Below are positions 1 through 10,483 of a DNA stretch of 64,000 nucleotides, piece after piece. A program made the translations under genes and the position numbers. Every line of letters begins with the position of its first letter. Positions within the stretch are counted from its first letter, which is position 1. The DNA lies in NCBI GenBank assembly GCA_018806915.1, contig JAGKQI010000090.1:558001-622000 (forward strand), in the 5' to 3' direction. The notes under the pieces are model-generated. The model had not been told where the DNA came from, searched no databases, and worked only from the letters and a program-made list of their open reading frames with translations. This DNA is from Phytophthora colocasiae (lineage: Eukaryota > Oomycota > Peronosporomycetes > Peronosporales > Peronosporaceae).

Positions 1-1222
1 CTTGAAATGACTGGTCAGTGTCAAAAACGCGGTACCGTTGTGATTCGGTTTTGTACGACCGTTATAAGCAGAGGAAATTCACTATTCTTTTTCTTGATTG
101 TGATTGGCTGACCGTTATATGCAGGTGACCGGTATAAACAGAGGAAGTCGGTACTCGGAATTCTACCGATGTGAACTCGGCGCTGGCGGTATTGTCGGTT
201 ACCGGTATGTGTACTCGATTTCCGGCTTCCAGTACTCGTGATTAGTCCGCTACCATCTCTACTCTCTAGGCTAGTGCGGCGTCTGTGTGTCCGTTGTGTG
301 TGTGTTCAACGTCGTAGCGCATAAACCTGCGTAGCTACCTGTCTCTCCATTTTGTACATGTACGTATTCTATACTGTATTTTCCCATGGTGTAGCCTATC
401 CCTATGTTCTAGACTGCTCTCAGGAATGCCAAAATTACAAATATAGCCCACTAATGCTAACCCTCTCAATGGCCTCTGATTGGTCCGCACACCCGGCCAC
501 AAAATTTTCATTGGACAAAATGAAGCTAAGTACGATAAAAATGCTTTGATAAGTACGAGCTCGCACCGGTGTTTGGCTAAAATGCATCCTACCGAGCGAA
601 GCGAAGGTAGCACCTCGGCCAACCGGCGCGCGCCGAAGGTGTGGCGCCGATGGTGAGTAGTGGGGCGAACTGGAACAGTGAGCCCCACGGGTTTCAACCA
701 AACACATACAAACCGCCCGCAAAAGCGGGCGGCACTCGGCTAGTTAGTACATGTAGCTTGCAAACGTGTCGTCTGCGTGAGTTTATTAAATGTTGAGCTT
801 GTCTTCGCAATACGTTAAACTTGCGGAAGCCAAATGTTGCGCACTTGTTCTGGCCCTACATCGGTCGGTAGTTCAGAACACAGTTCGCTGGCCAGCTTCA
901 CCAATGTGGAGTTCAATCGCATCCTGGTAGATAAACTGGAAGTGTTTCTTGAAAGAAACTTGCAAATGGCGATATTTGAGAAGAATACACAAGTGACAGC
1001 GTTACACATACCATTTATAAATATGTAGTTCTACATACATGTACGTACTACTGTAGTTCTGCACCACACTACAGCGCCTGCATGCAATCAACTGTACCCA
1101 CCGTAAGTTTTTCCCCTTGACAAACAGACTGCTAAAATGAAGTTGACTTTTATTGTTGCAATAAAGAGATCGGCTGAACACTACGATCTACACACCAGAA
1201 GCAGTCAAGAACCACTAGAGTT
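1..1222. other. Non-coding left edge
   Basis: No convincing gene is seen. The first 240 bases contain short imperfect repeats of a 'gaccg(g)tataa' type followed by 'cagagg'. Bases 540-735 hold a GC-rich block with a perfect hairpin (listed separately). The short open frames here overlap on both strands and have no recognisable motif, so they are not called. Confidence 0.5.
713..732. repeat. Perfect GC hairpin, 8 bp stem
   Basis: CCGCCCGC, an AAAA loop, then GCGGGCGG form a perfect 8 bp stem. It sits at the end of a GC-rich block. No U-tract follows, so it is not called a terminator; it may be part of a dispersed repeat. Confidence 0.6.
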
Positions 1223-1985
1223 TACATACGGGCACATAGGTAAACAAGCCCCCCATGTATACAGCCGGATAAAAAAAGATCCAGTTGGGCAGGACAGCGG
1301 GACGCCCGTCCTTCACCCCTCCACTCATTTCCAAACAACCCCCGCATCCAGCACACCGCCCAGCCCCTCAATCCCCAGCTCCTGCCATGACGACGTACGA
1401 ATACGACGTCGTGGCAGACGCTAGAGATTGCACATTCAACGAGGTGATGCAGGCCTGCTCTACAGAGGAAGGCGCCATCACTTGGTGCATGAAAGTCGGT
1501 CTACTAGCCAAGACCCTTTCGTGCCCCAAGTGCGGTAGCGTCATGCGTCGCAATGTTTTACAAATACTTTATTGAAATTAATTTTGTTTTGCTAGCACTC
1601 TTATAATGTCCGACCAGTTTAAGTCGTACGTGACGGAACTGCAAAGTGGCCCCCGCAAGGGCGTTCGAATCGAATTGAGGGGATTTGGGAAGTCAAAATT
1701 AAGGCTAGGATGAAGAGCGAGAGAGGTATGCGAAAAACTAGCGTCCCTGCCTATCTAGATGAGTGCCTTTGGCGATCGTGGTTCTTCCACCAGTCGAAGA
1801 AGCCACGCACCAGCGAGTTCTTTCATGGGCTCGTCATTGGAATTAGGCGCAAGTATCAGGTGTAGTTGGCTACTAGACTAGTGTACGGACGGCAGGCTTT
1901 AAAACAACATGGGTTGATTTTGGTATCCAGAGCGTGTATAGGAGTGTATACATGGGGGGCTTGTTTACCTATGTGCCTACATACG
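1223..1985 (+). mobile_element. Merlin-like DNA transposon, internally deleted, with TIRs and 8 bp target duplication
   Basis: A 747 bp element (1231-1977) is bounded by perfect 33 bp terminal inverted repeats at 1231-1263 and 1945-1977, beginning GGCACATAGGTAAAC. It is flanked by the direct repeat TACATACG at 1223-1230 and 1978-1985. Merlin/IS1016-type elements of eukaryotes make 8-9 bp target duplications, and the remnant protein inside fits that superfamily. Intact ends and target duplication suggest a fairly recent insertion of an already deleted copy that would need transposase supplied elsewhere. Confidence 0.85.
1387..1865 (+). pseudogene. Merlin/ISXO2-like transposase remnant
   Basis: Two pieces of an IS1595/ISXO2-like transposase remain. 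The N-terminal piece (1387-1575) ends with a zinc-ribbon half, CPKCGSVMRR, then stops. The C-terminal piece begins near 1606 with SDQFKSYVTE, where the second catalytic Asp lies in this family, and after a frameshift near 1665 continues as IEGIWEVKIKARMKSERG, holding the catalytic Glu, and YLDECLWR, the family's usual C-terminal motif, to a stop at 1863-1865. The first catalytic Asp and the middle of the protein (family length about 250-300 residues) are missing, so it cannot be active. Confidence 0.75.
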
Positions 1986-2045
1986 AGAGTATCGTATCAT
2001 CAAGAGCCTCCCAGTATCATAGACTGGCTACCTCGCCAATACTGC

Positions 2046-2585
2046 CTACGCGGAGCCAGTGGTAGTAGTGGTGGTGGCCGCAGTCGAAGAACCCTTGTTG
2101 AACAACAACTTGTAAGCTCCGTACAGGGCCAGACCACCGACGGCAGCACCCAGCGTAACCTTGACGAACTTGCGAAGACGAGGCCAAGACTTTGGGTTCT
2201 TCACCACCGACGTCGAGATCATAGCCGACAGCTTGGCAATCGATTCGTCACTCATCTTAGCGCTTTCCTTAGCGGTCGCAGCCAACATAATGGCACGCTT
2301 CACAACAGCCTCGTCACCGTTGGCGTTCTTGATCATCTGCTCAGCCTTCGTCAGGGTCGATCCCTCCTTAATCTTGGTGAGGAAACCACCAGCAATCTTA
2401 GCGACGTTGTCCTTGTTCACGGGAGCAGCAGCACGGAGACGACGCTCTTCACCACCACCCAGGGCCTCGTTAAGAAGCGCCATGTCCTCGGCGTAGTCCT
2501 GAGCAAGCGTCGAGGCCTGAACGAAGTTGGAGGTGCAAGCCACGAACGTGGCCACGATAAGAGCAAGGAAAACGGCGAAGCGCAT
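2046..2585 (-). CDS. Secreted RxLR-like protein with C-terminal membrane segment
   Basis: This 179-residue protein has a clear N-terminal signal peptide (about residues 1-25, rich in Ala, Leu, Val and Phe). It is followed at 46-51 by EERRLR, in which an EER and an RRLR overlap. This is a compact variant of the RxLR/EER leader used by Phytophthora effectors for delivery to host tissue. The middle is helical and charged. Residues about 140-162 form a hydrophobic Gly/Ala-rich helix, followed by a basic residue and a Ser/Thr-rich tail, so the mature protein could insert in a membrane. It is an intact single exon starting at the first ATG. An antisense frame is also open but has no coding character. 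Effector function is inferred from the leader only. Confidence 0.75.
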   Translation of the reverse strand: MRFAVFLALIVATFVACTSNFVQASTLAQDYAEDMALLNEALGGGEERRLRAAAPVNKDNVAKIAGGFLTKIKEGSTLTKAEQMIKNANGDEAVVKRAIMLAATAKESAKMSDESIAKLSAMISTSVVKNPKSWPRLRKFVKVTLGAAVGGLALYGAYKLLFNKGSSTAATTTTTTGSA

Positions 2586-2599
2586 GGCTATTGTTTGTT

Positions 2600-2607
2600 C
2601 TGAATGA
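2600..2607 (-). promoter_or_regulatory. Inr-like start element, weak match
   Basis: On the minus strand TCATTCAG lies 15 bases upstream of the ATG of the secreted protein gene. Oomycete initiators resemble TCAYTTYN; this copy matches only the first part, and the distance to the ATG is short. Confidence 0.3.
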
Positions 2608-3938
2608 GGCTGTGGGAAGACGCAAAATCGAGAATGGCACTAGAAGGAAGAATTCAACGCTGATGCTACAGTACAGTTCTTTAAATGTACTATCGCCTGC
2701 GACCAACACACTTTGAAAGCCGGAATGCCTATCCGAATTGCTTTCCTCGGCAAAGCCTAGGATATTAGTAGTTGCATATGGTGGGGAAAGTCGGTGTGGT
2801 TCTAGTGTAAACTTACTCAATCGGTTTTCATGTTGGTACAAATATACACTCGAGCCTGTTTACATTTAACTTCTGGAGTATTATAGTAAAGTACTCTCTG
2901 AGACGGCAGGAATGAGATACTCAACGCTTTAGTGTTCTACAGCTAAAAAGTATCGGCTTTCAAAGACAGAACCAGGGGTACAGTATATGGCTGATATATT
3001 TCTTGTACATATGGACAATTTTTGGATCGCCATAATCATGCTTACTGAACGCTTTGGGTATGCGTCAAAATCTCAGCATTCGACACTGAATATCTACAGT
3101 TCATGTATTCAAATAGCATTATGTACCATAAATGAATGATTTTTTGCTGTAAAATTGAGAAAACTATCGCAGGGAGGTCATTGCAGTCACACAGCACTCA
3201 ACGTTGCGTGAAAAAGCACAGCATGGAGATACCCCTATGTTTTCTTCGAACAGTTTTCAGCATACAGTAATTCAATGACAAGTGACACGCTGTACAGGGC
3301 CTGTACATGTATTACAAAGTACCAGCATTTCTTTCTGTGCTTGCTTCACTTCTTGACGATCCATGAATAACTTGCAATCCGTTGTTGGGGGTGGGAATAT
3401 TGCCTCAACGTTCACTCAATAAATGTACAGATATGTGGTTTGTTCACTTTACACAAATTCAAAGATACAACATGATCAATACTTCCCGTAGCATTTCCAA
3501 AATCTGAAAGAGGGTTAACCCCCTCTTCCAGCCCTTTCCTGGCTTCACTAACTTGTAGGAATCAAAAGGCTACGGGAATAGTTCTTCTCATGACGAACTT
3601 TTAACTACATGTACCTTCGTGACGACGGAGTTAAAAGTGGGGTCTCCCTGCTGAGAGGGAAAATCTCAGGTGTATCTTCATTGAAATCCGGAGGCGAAAA
3701 GGCCACGCTATCATCAAATTGATCATCAAATTGATGGGGATCTCTCGTGTGCAAGGAGCCAATAATATCATTGCGCTACTGTAATGCACGTTGCAGTCAG
3801 GTGGATCTGGTCGAGCTTCCAGTCAAAAACTGCAACGCAGCTCAACCATCAGCTAGAACTCGTGTCCTCTACACCAAAAAGTATCTTTCATCAAAGGTCG
3901 TACGTATCATGTAGCGTATCATTAGCAGATCTGCCACA
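2608..3938. other. Intergenic, AT-rich
   Basis: No open frame of substance and no RNA gene recognised. It separates two divergently transcribed genes and so should contain both promoters. A short imperfect hairpin lies near 3510-3530. Confidence 0.5.
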
Positions 3939-5126
3939 ATGTCGATATCCCCACTACGTCCTTCATGCTTCGCTCTGTTACTTCTATTCACTGCAGTGGC
4001 AATGGAGGTCATTCAAACTCAAAGTGTTCCTGAAATGGTTCCTTTAAACGACATTTTAGGCGATCAAGCAGCAATTCCAAGTCCATTTCGCCCTGAAACT
4101 CCAGACCAACTCGCCAAAAGAGAAGGAGTTATCACCACTGACATTGAAGAAGAATTACTGGAAGGGGAAGCCATCCTCACTGTAGTGCCTGTGAATGAAC
4201 CGGACAAGTTTCTACCAATGGATACACGTAGTGATGAAGTTGTGGAGCTTGTCAAGCAGTTCATGGGGCAGTACGAGGAAGAGGTGGGGCGCACAGCACT
4301 CAAAGCTTCAGTGTTGCAAGTGCTTAAGGCGGAGATGACGGAGCCAAGAGAAGAAGTGCAGGAGATCGAGATCGGTACTGGACAAGGAGAAGAAAATAAT
4401 TTGGAAATTGTAGCGACGGATGTAAGTCAGATCATGAGAGTGTACTTACTCGTCGACTATGGCTTCCAGACGAGTATGTTGGACTCGAAAAGACCTTACG
4501 TGTCTGTGTTGAGGTTGACAATGGATTGTGTCAATAGCACAATTGCACAAGAAGAAGAAACGTATGAGGTAGAGTGTGATCTACTGGAACATTTGGATCT
4601 ACCTCGAGAAAAGGGAGAAGTGGGGAAAGCAATTCAACGGACCATCGCAGATGCAGCTCCAGCCTCTTTCTTAGCCAGTCACTCACTCCACGTCAAGTAT
4701 GACGCAGTGGAGTTACAAGATATTGCTATGGAAGAAGAAGGAGAACCAGAAACGATGACCTACGTGCGATACCGAGTGGAAGGGAAAAGCGGCAAGTTCA
4801 GCGATGATGACTGCATGATTGTTATCCTGCAAGCTCGTAGCGTCAACACACTCATGTACAATGATCCGATCTGCTTTGACAGAGCATCCCAGTCGGCGGT
4901 TATGGTTGCGTATGAGTACGCGTCTCGGAATCTTCCAGTTGGGGCATTCATCTTTGCTGCTGTTTGTGGAGCTCTTGTGGCTGCTGTGGCGATGATTCGC
5001 TATCGACGTAAGAACCAGCGCTTTGGCTACTCGTACGTACGTTCCAAGCCATCACACGTCCCGACGCAGGAAACGGCCAGTGGAATCAAGTATGTGGACG
5101 CCGAGTCGCCAGCGATCGCCTGTTGA
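3939..5126 (+). CDS. Type I membrane protein of unknown function
   Basis: A 395-residue protein. Residues 1-28 form a signal peptide with a Leu/Phe-rich core. About 300 acidic, extracytoplasmic residues follow, then a membrane helix at about 333-353 (FIFAAVCGALVAAVAM), a basic stop-transfer (RYRRK) and a roughly 40-residue cytoplasmic tail with a Tyr-rich stretch (FGYSYV). The luminal part has a few cysteines and repeated acidic clusters but no domain I recognise. The upstream ATG at 3939 is preferred over the Met at residue 22 because only it supplies a full signal peptide. The gene ends 84 bp from the convergent cysteinyl-tRNA synthetase gene. Probably a conserved oomycete surface or endomembrane protein. 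Confidence 0.75.
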   Translation: MSISPLRPSCFALLLLFTAVAMEVIQTQSVPEMVPLNDILGDQAAIPSPFRPETPDQLAKREGVITTDIEEELLEGEAILTVVPVNEPDKFLPMDTRSDEVVELVKQFMGQYEEEVGRTALKASVLQVLKAEMTEPREEVQEIEIGTGQGEENNLEIVATDVSQIMRVYLLVDYGFQTSMLDSKRPYVSVLRLTMDCVNSTIAQEEETYEVECDLLEHLDLPREKGEVGKAIQRTIADAAPASFLASHSLHVKYDAVELQDIAMEEEGEPETMTYVRYRVEGKSGKFSDDDCMIVILQARSVNTLMYNDPICFDRASQSAVMVAYEYASRNLPVGAFIFAAVCGALVAAVAMIRYRRKNQRFGYSYVRSKPSHVPTQETASGIKYVDAESPAIAC

Positions 5127-5210
5127 TTCATTCGGTTTGCTGGCTCTGCAGTTGGCCTTGTACATTCCGTGAGTTGCTTCGTATTTTTTTCTCTTCTAAT
5201 GCAGCTGCTA

Positions 5211-7232
5211 CTACTGCTTGTCTTTCGTTTCCCAGTACTTGGTGTAGGACTTCTGATGTTTAACCAGTTTCTTTGCCAGCTTCTTGTGTTGACTTTTAGT
5301 AAGAGGTTGACCATCTTCGTGTGTCGGGAACCCGTCAGCATCGAATGCGTCAAAGCGGCCAGCGAACTCGGGTGATTTCTTGAATAAATCCGATGGAGCG
5401 ATCTGCATGAGGGACTCGAACTCTTGCTGCTTCTGTTGAAGCACTGACGTTGCTGTGTCTTCTTGCTTCTCTTCTGTGTGTACTGCCTTGCGCTCTGCAG
5501 GAGAAAGCAGTTTAAACACGGATCGACCTGGTGCGAGATCCTCGATCTGAAATCCTAATGGAGGCAGTTCTTCATTGCGTAAAGTATCACACAATTGCAG
5601 GATACGAGCGTTTCCGGGCTGTTTTGGGTCTCGTAAAGCTTCTTCTCGCACAGAAGCACGGAATTTCAGTAGAGAGCGAAGGAGAGCATCCTGTTCGTCC
5701 CTACTGACAACATCCTCACTTTCAGTCACTTGCTGTGTTTGCTGAGGGGCAAACCGACGGCGCATCATGGTCGAAAACTCCGTGTGAAGCCCTTTCAGTC
5801 CGAAGAGATCCAGTACTTCCAACACGTAGTCAGTCAACGAGATTAACACTTCTTCAGGAGCCTCCCGTTGTGCCAAAAAGTAACTATTGGCACGCGATAC
5901 CAGGTCCAGAATGAGTGATAGAGCGCGAGGAGTGTCCAAATCATCCAGTAGCGCTTCGTCTACCTGTGCTTGAGTGGAAAACAGCGCATCCAGCAGCTCC
6001 AGATCCTCTTTCTCGCAGCGTTTCGACTTGATTTCCTGTTCGCTGTCGCCACCATAAGCCAAAACACTGCGGAAGAAGCTTCGAAGACGATCCGCTACAG
6101 CTTCAGCATCTCGCACACGGTCTTCCGAGTACACCAAGTTTGCTCGGTACTTAAACTGCAGACAGAAAAGTCGGAAATGGTCTGCAGTATAACCTTGATC
6201 CAGGAAATCTCTCACCGAAATGAAGTTCTTCAAAGACTTGGACATCTTTCGGCCACGGATGTACAAATGACCGAAATGCACAAAGTGCTTACACCATTCC
6301 TCGTCATGGCTACACTGCGGTCCATGGTTGTGTGCTTCACATTGTGCGATCTCATTGTTATGGTGCGGAAATCGCAGATCCACTCCGCCAGTATGAACGT
6401 CTAGTTCACTCCCCAAAACGTGATGGGTCATAGCTGAGCACTCAATATGCCATCCAGGTCGTCCCATTCCCCAGGGTGAGGGCCACGCAGGTTCATCCGG
6501 CTCCTTCGCTGCTTTCCACAGTGCAAAATCTCTTGGATCCTTCTTGACTTTCTCCTCCTCTTCTACCAGTTCACTTTCTTCTACTGCTGCTTCTGTTTCT
6601 GCCTGCATCTGAGCGTCCTGCTGCGTCCGTCTTCTTGGATCCAATTTCCCATAACTAGATCCTAATTCTTGCGTATTGAAATACACTCCAGATCCATCTA
6701 CAGCTTCGTAAGCGAAGCCTTTGTCTTGGATTTCCTGAACATACTGGATGATCTCCTGCAAGTGTTCACTGACTCTGGTTATCGCAGTGGGAGGCTTCAC
6801 ATAGAGCTTGTTCATATCTTCAAAGAACTGCTGCTCTTGCTGTCTAGCGAGCGTCTGGAAGCTCACATTTTGTTCTTTTGCTCGTTTGATGATCTTATCG
6901 TCAACATCAGTGACGCCCATGACCAACTGCACCTTGTAGCCGCCAGTACGCTCCGCCACACGTCGCAGAATATCTTGACTTACATAAGCTCGAGCGTGGC
7001 CTAAGTGTGCCTTATCGTAGACGGTGGGGCCGCACGCATACCACTTCAGTACATTTGGAGTAACTGAGGTCTCTCGCGGGAACGGCTCGCACTGCCCAGA
7101 GAGAGCGTTAAACATCTTGAGATCTCGGGAGGATGAAGAAGAAGTACAGGGCGAGATGGAGAGCCATCGTGCAGATACCAGGGGCGACTCTGGACGTGGA
7201 GAGATCCGTGACAACGGGAGACGCCGCAGCAT
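5211..7232 (-). CDS. CARS: Cysteinyl-tRNA synthetase
   Basis: A 673-residue class I synthetase that charges tRNA-Cys with cysteine. The ATP-binding HIGH-type motif is AHLGHAR at about 74-80, the zinc/active-site segment GGVDLRFPHHNNE lies at about 281-293 and the KMSKS loop (GRKMSKSLKNF) at about 326. The C-terminal helical anticodon-binding part follows, with a Lys-rich end. An acidic insertion (EESELVEEEEKVKK) sits before the PSPWGMGRPGWHIECS segment, as in other eukaryotic enzymes. The first 30 residues are Arg/Ser-rich without acidic residues, so a mitochondrial presequence is likely; dual targeting by an internal start (for example Met 40) is possible. Uninterrupted, no intron needed. 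Confidence 0.95.
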   Translation of the reverse strand: MLRRLPLSRISPRPESPLVSARWLSISPCTSSSSSRDLKMFNALSGQCEPFPRETSVTPNVLKWYACGPTVYDKAHLGHARAYVSQDILRRVAERTGGYKVQLVMGVTDVDDKIIKRAKEQNVSFQTLARQQEQQFFEDMNKLYVKPPTAITRVSEHLQEIIQYVQEIQDKGFAYEAVDGSGVYFNTQELGSSYGKLDPRRRTQQDAQMQAETEAAVEESELVEEEEKVKKDPRDFALWKAAKEPDEPAWPSPWGMGRPGWHIECSAMTHHVLGSELDVHTGGVDLRFPHHNNEIAQCEAHNHGPQCSHDEEWCKHFVHFGHLYIRGRKMSKSLKNFISVRDFLDQGYTADHFRLFCLQFKYRANLVYSEDRVRDAEAVADRLRSFFRSVLAYGGDSEQEIKSKRCEKEDLELLDALFSTQAQVDEALLDDLDTPRALSLILDLVSRANSYFLAQREAPEEVLISLTDYVLEVLDLFGLKGLHTEFSTMMRRRFAPQQTQQVTESEDVVSRDEQDALLRSLLKFRASVREEALRDPKQPGNARILQLCDTLRNEELPPLGFQIEDLAPGRSVFKLLSPAERKAVHTEEKQEDTATSVLQQKQQEFESLMQIAPSDLFKKSPEFAGRFDAFDADGFPTHEDGQPLTKSQHKKLAKKLVKHQKSYTKYWETKDKQ

Positions 7233-7435
7233 CTTGGGGTAATGGCACAGTACGTGTGGCTAAGCTGAGATATTGAATCTGATTGGGTATAATTTGAAAG
7301 CCAAATATATCGAACTGCTCTTACAACGTTTAAATGAGAATTATTAAACTTAGGAGCATTTTGTATGCTCTTAAACACCACTTCAACACGAGTATAACAG
7401 TGTATTGTTCATAATGTTTCCCTAGTATATTTGTA

Positions 7436-9952
7436 TTAGTTCTCTTCCGTGCAGTTGACAGCAAGCAAGCAGTTCTCATCCCACCGCTTTGTGTAGTACG
7501 TAGCAAGTTGACGGCCCCTGTCTCTCCAGGTCTTCCACTCAGTCTGCTCTTCAACTGTCAGATTCGGGAACAGATCAATTCTCATCTCGTGGTCGCTTTC
7601 AGTGTCATGCAGCATCACGGAATCACTCACTTGGTCGTAACGGAGTCTCTGGTGGCCACGTACAATCGCCATCTTACGGCTTGGCTCGTTACTGTAGACC
7701 ACACGTTCTCCGTATTCAACCTTACGCTTGAGGGAGCGTCCAACGCCATTCTGTAGGAAACCTCCGTCCGGAATGCCAGTGATATCTGCTAAGGTATTGA
7801 GGTAGTCGTAATGCTCCACTACGTCTTCAATCACCAAGCCAACAGCGTCTCCTAGTCGCCCTTCAGCTACGATAGCGGCTGCTACACGGGTCATTGACTC
7901 TTCGTGAGTGTTCGTCACGTCTGCTTCCGGTGCTTGGCCATGGTCTCCCGTAATGATGACGATCGTATCGTTAAGAATGCCTTCAGTCGCCATCCGATCC
8001 ATGAATTTACCCAGTTCCATATCTGTGAAGTATCTGACTTCCAGATAATTTTTAACCATTTCAGCGTGAGGATGTCCTTCGTAAAACGCAGAGAAGTCGG
8101 GCTTCTCGGACTCGGAGTACCATTTCGGCCAGGAATCGAAGGGAGCGTGACTGGAGATGGTGTAGTGAGTGACAAATGACGGCGTTTTAGGTTCTCCCTT
8201 GGCTACTCGTTCGTTCTGTTCCTTGGTTTTGTTCACAAGTAGGTCACCTAGAATCTGGAAGCTCAGATCGTCGTGGACGCCCCAGTTCAAGCCTCGGTGT
8301 GGCGTTCCCAGCCAGTCGTCAGACGTAATATTCAGATATTCTTCAGCCAATTTCATCATCTTCTGGTTGTCCCACACATTGTCGAAGCCGTGGTTTGGGA
8401 GGAAAATATCCCAACCATCGAGATCAATGGAAGACCCAGTCGTGAACCACGTTTCGTACCCTTTTTGCGTGAAAAGCTGTGGCATTCCAGTCAAATTCGT
8501 GTCCTTGGCGCCTCCAGTGATGCCAGTCTTAACTGCACTATCATACGGAACTTGTGCGAACAAGACGCTCTCCAGTGATCGACTCGTGGGGTTGCTGGAC
8601 CAAATGTTACGCAAAGCAACGCCACGTTTCGCCCACCGGTCAAAGTTTGGGGTAATGGTCATATTGGTGCCCTTGAACAGATTCGACGGGTCTTCTTCTC
8701 CAACGAGGTAGCGTGAATCTTGGAAGCGGAAAGATTCGACTCCGATGACGAGCACGTTAGGTGGATTGTTGATGTCTACGTCCACATCGAACGCGAGATC
8801 TCCACTGAAGCCTGTGGTACGTCGATAGAGTGAATCACCTCCGAACAGCTCGTGCTCCTCGGTCTTGTGGATGTACATTTCCACCCAAGGTTGATCAGTG
8901 CCTGCAGTTTTAAGCGATAGGTTTGCAACTGCAGGTTGTAAGGCGTTGGCTAACAGCTCATTCAACGTCGCATTCAATGCCGAGTAAGCCACTAGTGGTG
9001 AACTTGCACAGCTGATCGATACAACAAGTGCAGGGATGAGAACAAGCCCAAAGACAACGACGGCGATCCGTACAGCGTGGTGACACGCCAATCTCTGGTA
9101 GTTCTGGTTTGTCTTGGACAACAACAACGCGTCTGTGTCTTCAGCGTTGGTGTTGGGACTTTCAGGGATAACTGGAGACCCTTCTTCCAGCAATTCCACG
9201 TCTTGAACTGCGTTCTTGTTGATACACTTGTTGCTGCGTGTTTCCAGGTCCACAAGTTTCGGTACAAGAAGATTGGACACCAAGTGCGTCGGGTTCCAGT
9301 TCGAAAGATCCATCCAAGACGCAAACACCCGCACGAGACCGAAGAACGTAGCTACCAGCATCAACCCCACAGCATTAATATAGCTCGTGTTCATCTCGTC
9401 TTCCGTAATAGGAGCGTCTTTCAAGTGTTCCCTCTCCCTGATAATCGTAGCTAGCAGTCCACTACTAAACCTCATGTCCCTGTGCACCACCAGCAGTAAA
9501 TCCGCGATGAAAGGCGCCATCATAGCCAAAAACAAAGCCCAGGACACGATAAAAGTCGAAATTCCTCCAACCATTCGAGCTACCACTCGGAACTTGTGGT
9601 GATCCATTGCAAAACGTTTAAACGAGTCGAAAACGCAGAGAAAAGTGGTAAAATACGTGGTGCAGACGAAATCCTCGAGGAAACCAAGACCCAAGACTGC
9701 ACTTTTGACTTGAAACGTATACTCGGCTGCACTACTGTACTTGATCACGAGGGACTTTAAAGCCACGAAGCGACTTACAGAGAAGTAGAACAGTACGAAG
9801 ATGTAGATAAACAGCCAGCCCAGCCACGCCGGCGCGTCATCAAGAGCAAAAACTTGTGCACGTCGTCGTCGTTTGGTCTCAGGTGGCTCCCGACTGGAAA
9901 CTGTGACGGATTCCGTTATCCGATTCCTGGTGGACTGGTACTGGGACTCCAT
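7436..9952 (-). CDS. Membrane sulfatase / LtaS-like phosphotransferase family protein
   Basis: An 838-residue protein of the alkaline phosphatase/sulfatase superfamily. The N-terminal half has about five hydrophobic membrane segments between residues 40 and 330. The catalytic domain starts near 398 with NVLVIGVESF, has a likely nucleophile Thr in NPTSRSLES at about 451, and a metal-binding TGDHGQAPE at about 667. The layout (membrane anchor plus extracytoplasmic sulfatase fold) matches lipoteichoic-acid synthase-like and phosphoglycerol transferase-like proteins that several oomycetes carry. Whether it hydrolyses sulfate esters or transfers a phospho-group cannot be told. Intact single exon, diverging from nothing nearby; 530 bp of empty sequence lies upstream. 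Confidence 0.85.
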   Translation of the reverse strand: MESQYQSTRNRITESVTVSSREPPETKRRRRAQVFALDDAPAWLGWLFIYIFVLFYFSVSRFVALKSLVIKYSSAAEYTFQVKSAVLGLGFLEDFVCTTYFTTFLCVFDSFKRFAMDHHKFRVVARMVGGISTFIVSWALFLAMMAPFIADLLLVVHRDMRFSSGLLATIIREREHLKDAPITEDEMNTSYINAVGLMLVATFFGLVRVFASWMDLSNWNPTHLVSNLLVPKLVDLETRSNKCINKNAVQDVELLEEGSPVIPESPNTNAEDTDALLLSKTNQNYQRLACHHAVRIAVVVFGLVLIPALVVSISCASSPLVAYSALNATLNELLANALQPAVANLSLKTAGTDQPWVEMYIHKTEEHELFGGDSLYRRTTGFSGDLAFDVDVDINNPPNVLVIGVESFRFQDSRYLVGEEDPSNLFKGTNMTITPNFDRWAKRGVALRNIWSSNPTSRSLESVLFAQVPYDSAVKTGITGGAKDTNLTGMPQLFTQKGYETWFTTGSSIDLDGWDIFLPNHGFDNVWDNQKMMKLAEEYLNITSDDWLGTPHRGLNWGVHDDLSFQILGDLLVNKTKEQNERVAKGEPKTPSFVTHYTISSHAPFDSWPKWYSESEKPDFSAFYEGHPHAEMVKNYLEVRYFTDMELGKFMDRMATEGILNDTIVIITGDHGQAPEADVTNTHEESMTRVAAAIVAEGRLGDAVGLVIEDVVEHYDYLNTLADITGIPDGGFLQNGVGRSLKRKVEYGERVVYSNEPSRKMAIVRGHQRLRYDQVSDSVMLHDTESDHEMRIDLFPNLTVEEQTEWKTWRDRGRQLATYYTKRWDENCLLAVNCTEEN

Positions 9953-10483
9953 TGGTCTCTTGCGCTGTCTATTGGGGAATGGAGGGACAAGTCATCGCTA
10001 TCAGCCGATTCGTCGCGTTGCGTGCGGCTGGCTGGTATGGGATGCGTTTTTTCTGTTCGAAAAGGTCAAGTTGTTTACGTGCACCGATTCGAATGACTTA
10101 CGTTTGTATGGGGGTTCTTTATTCTTCAGTAGTAAACGGATTAGGGGGCGCTTTCGCCACGTGATCCCAACCAAACGTACTGTGTGTAGCTCCATCCTCA
10201 AGACAATGTGTCAAACTGCGACTGCTATGCATTTGAAGTGGAGACGACTGTACTAATACATGTACAGACTCTGTAGTGCTACATGTAGACTCCGGCCCCC
10301 TCATGGATTACGTGACACCCCTTGTCAGCACGAACAGACGAAAAGGAGGCAGAGCTGCACCCACTTTCCCTTGGTTGAACCAGCAATAGGGCAAGGCCGA
10401 GGGCAGTCAGCGTACCTACACCAAAAGTAAATAATCAAAGCAAAGGTTTTACTTGCCCCAGTAGTTCTTGATGTACATGTAGT
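9953..10483. other. Intergenic
   Basis: No supported gene. It carries the promoter of the sulfatase-like gene at its left end and the 3' flank of the UreH-like gene at its right. Short frames on the plus strand have no motif. Confidence 0.5.

Noticed and set aside
335..697. Minus-strand 120-codon frame
   Set aside because: Overlaps other equally long frames on both strands, spans the GC-rich repeat block and has no recognisable features.
713..732. Hairpin as an intrinsic terminator
   Set aside because: No following T tract and the organism is eukaryotic.
1866..2603. Plus-strand frame of 245 codons opposite the secreted RxLR-like gene
   Set aside because: Arg/His/Gly-rich antisense shadow of a protein with a clear signal peptide; part of it lies in the Merlin element.
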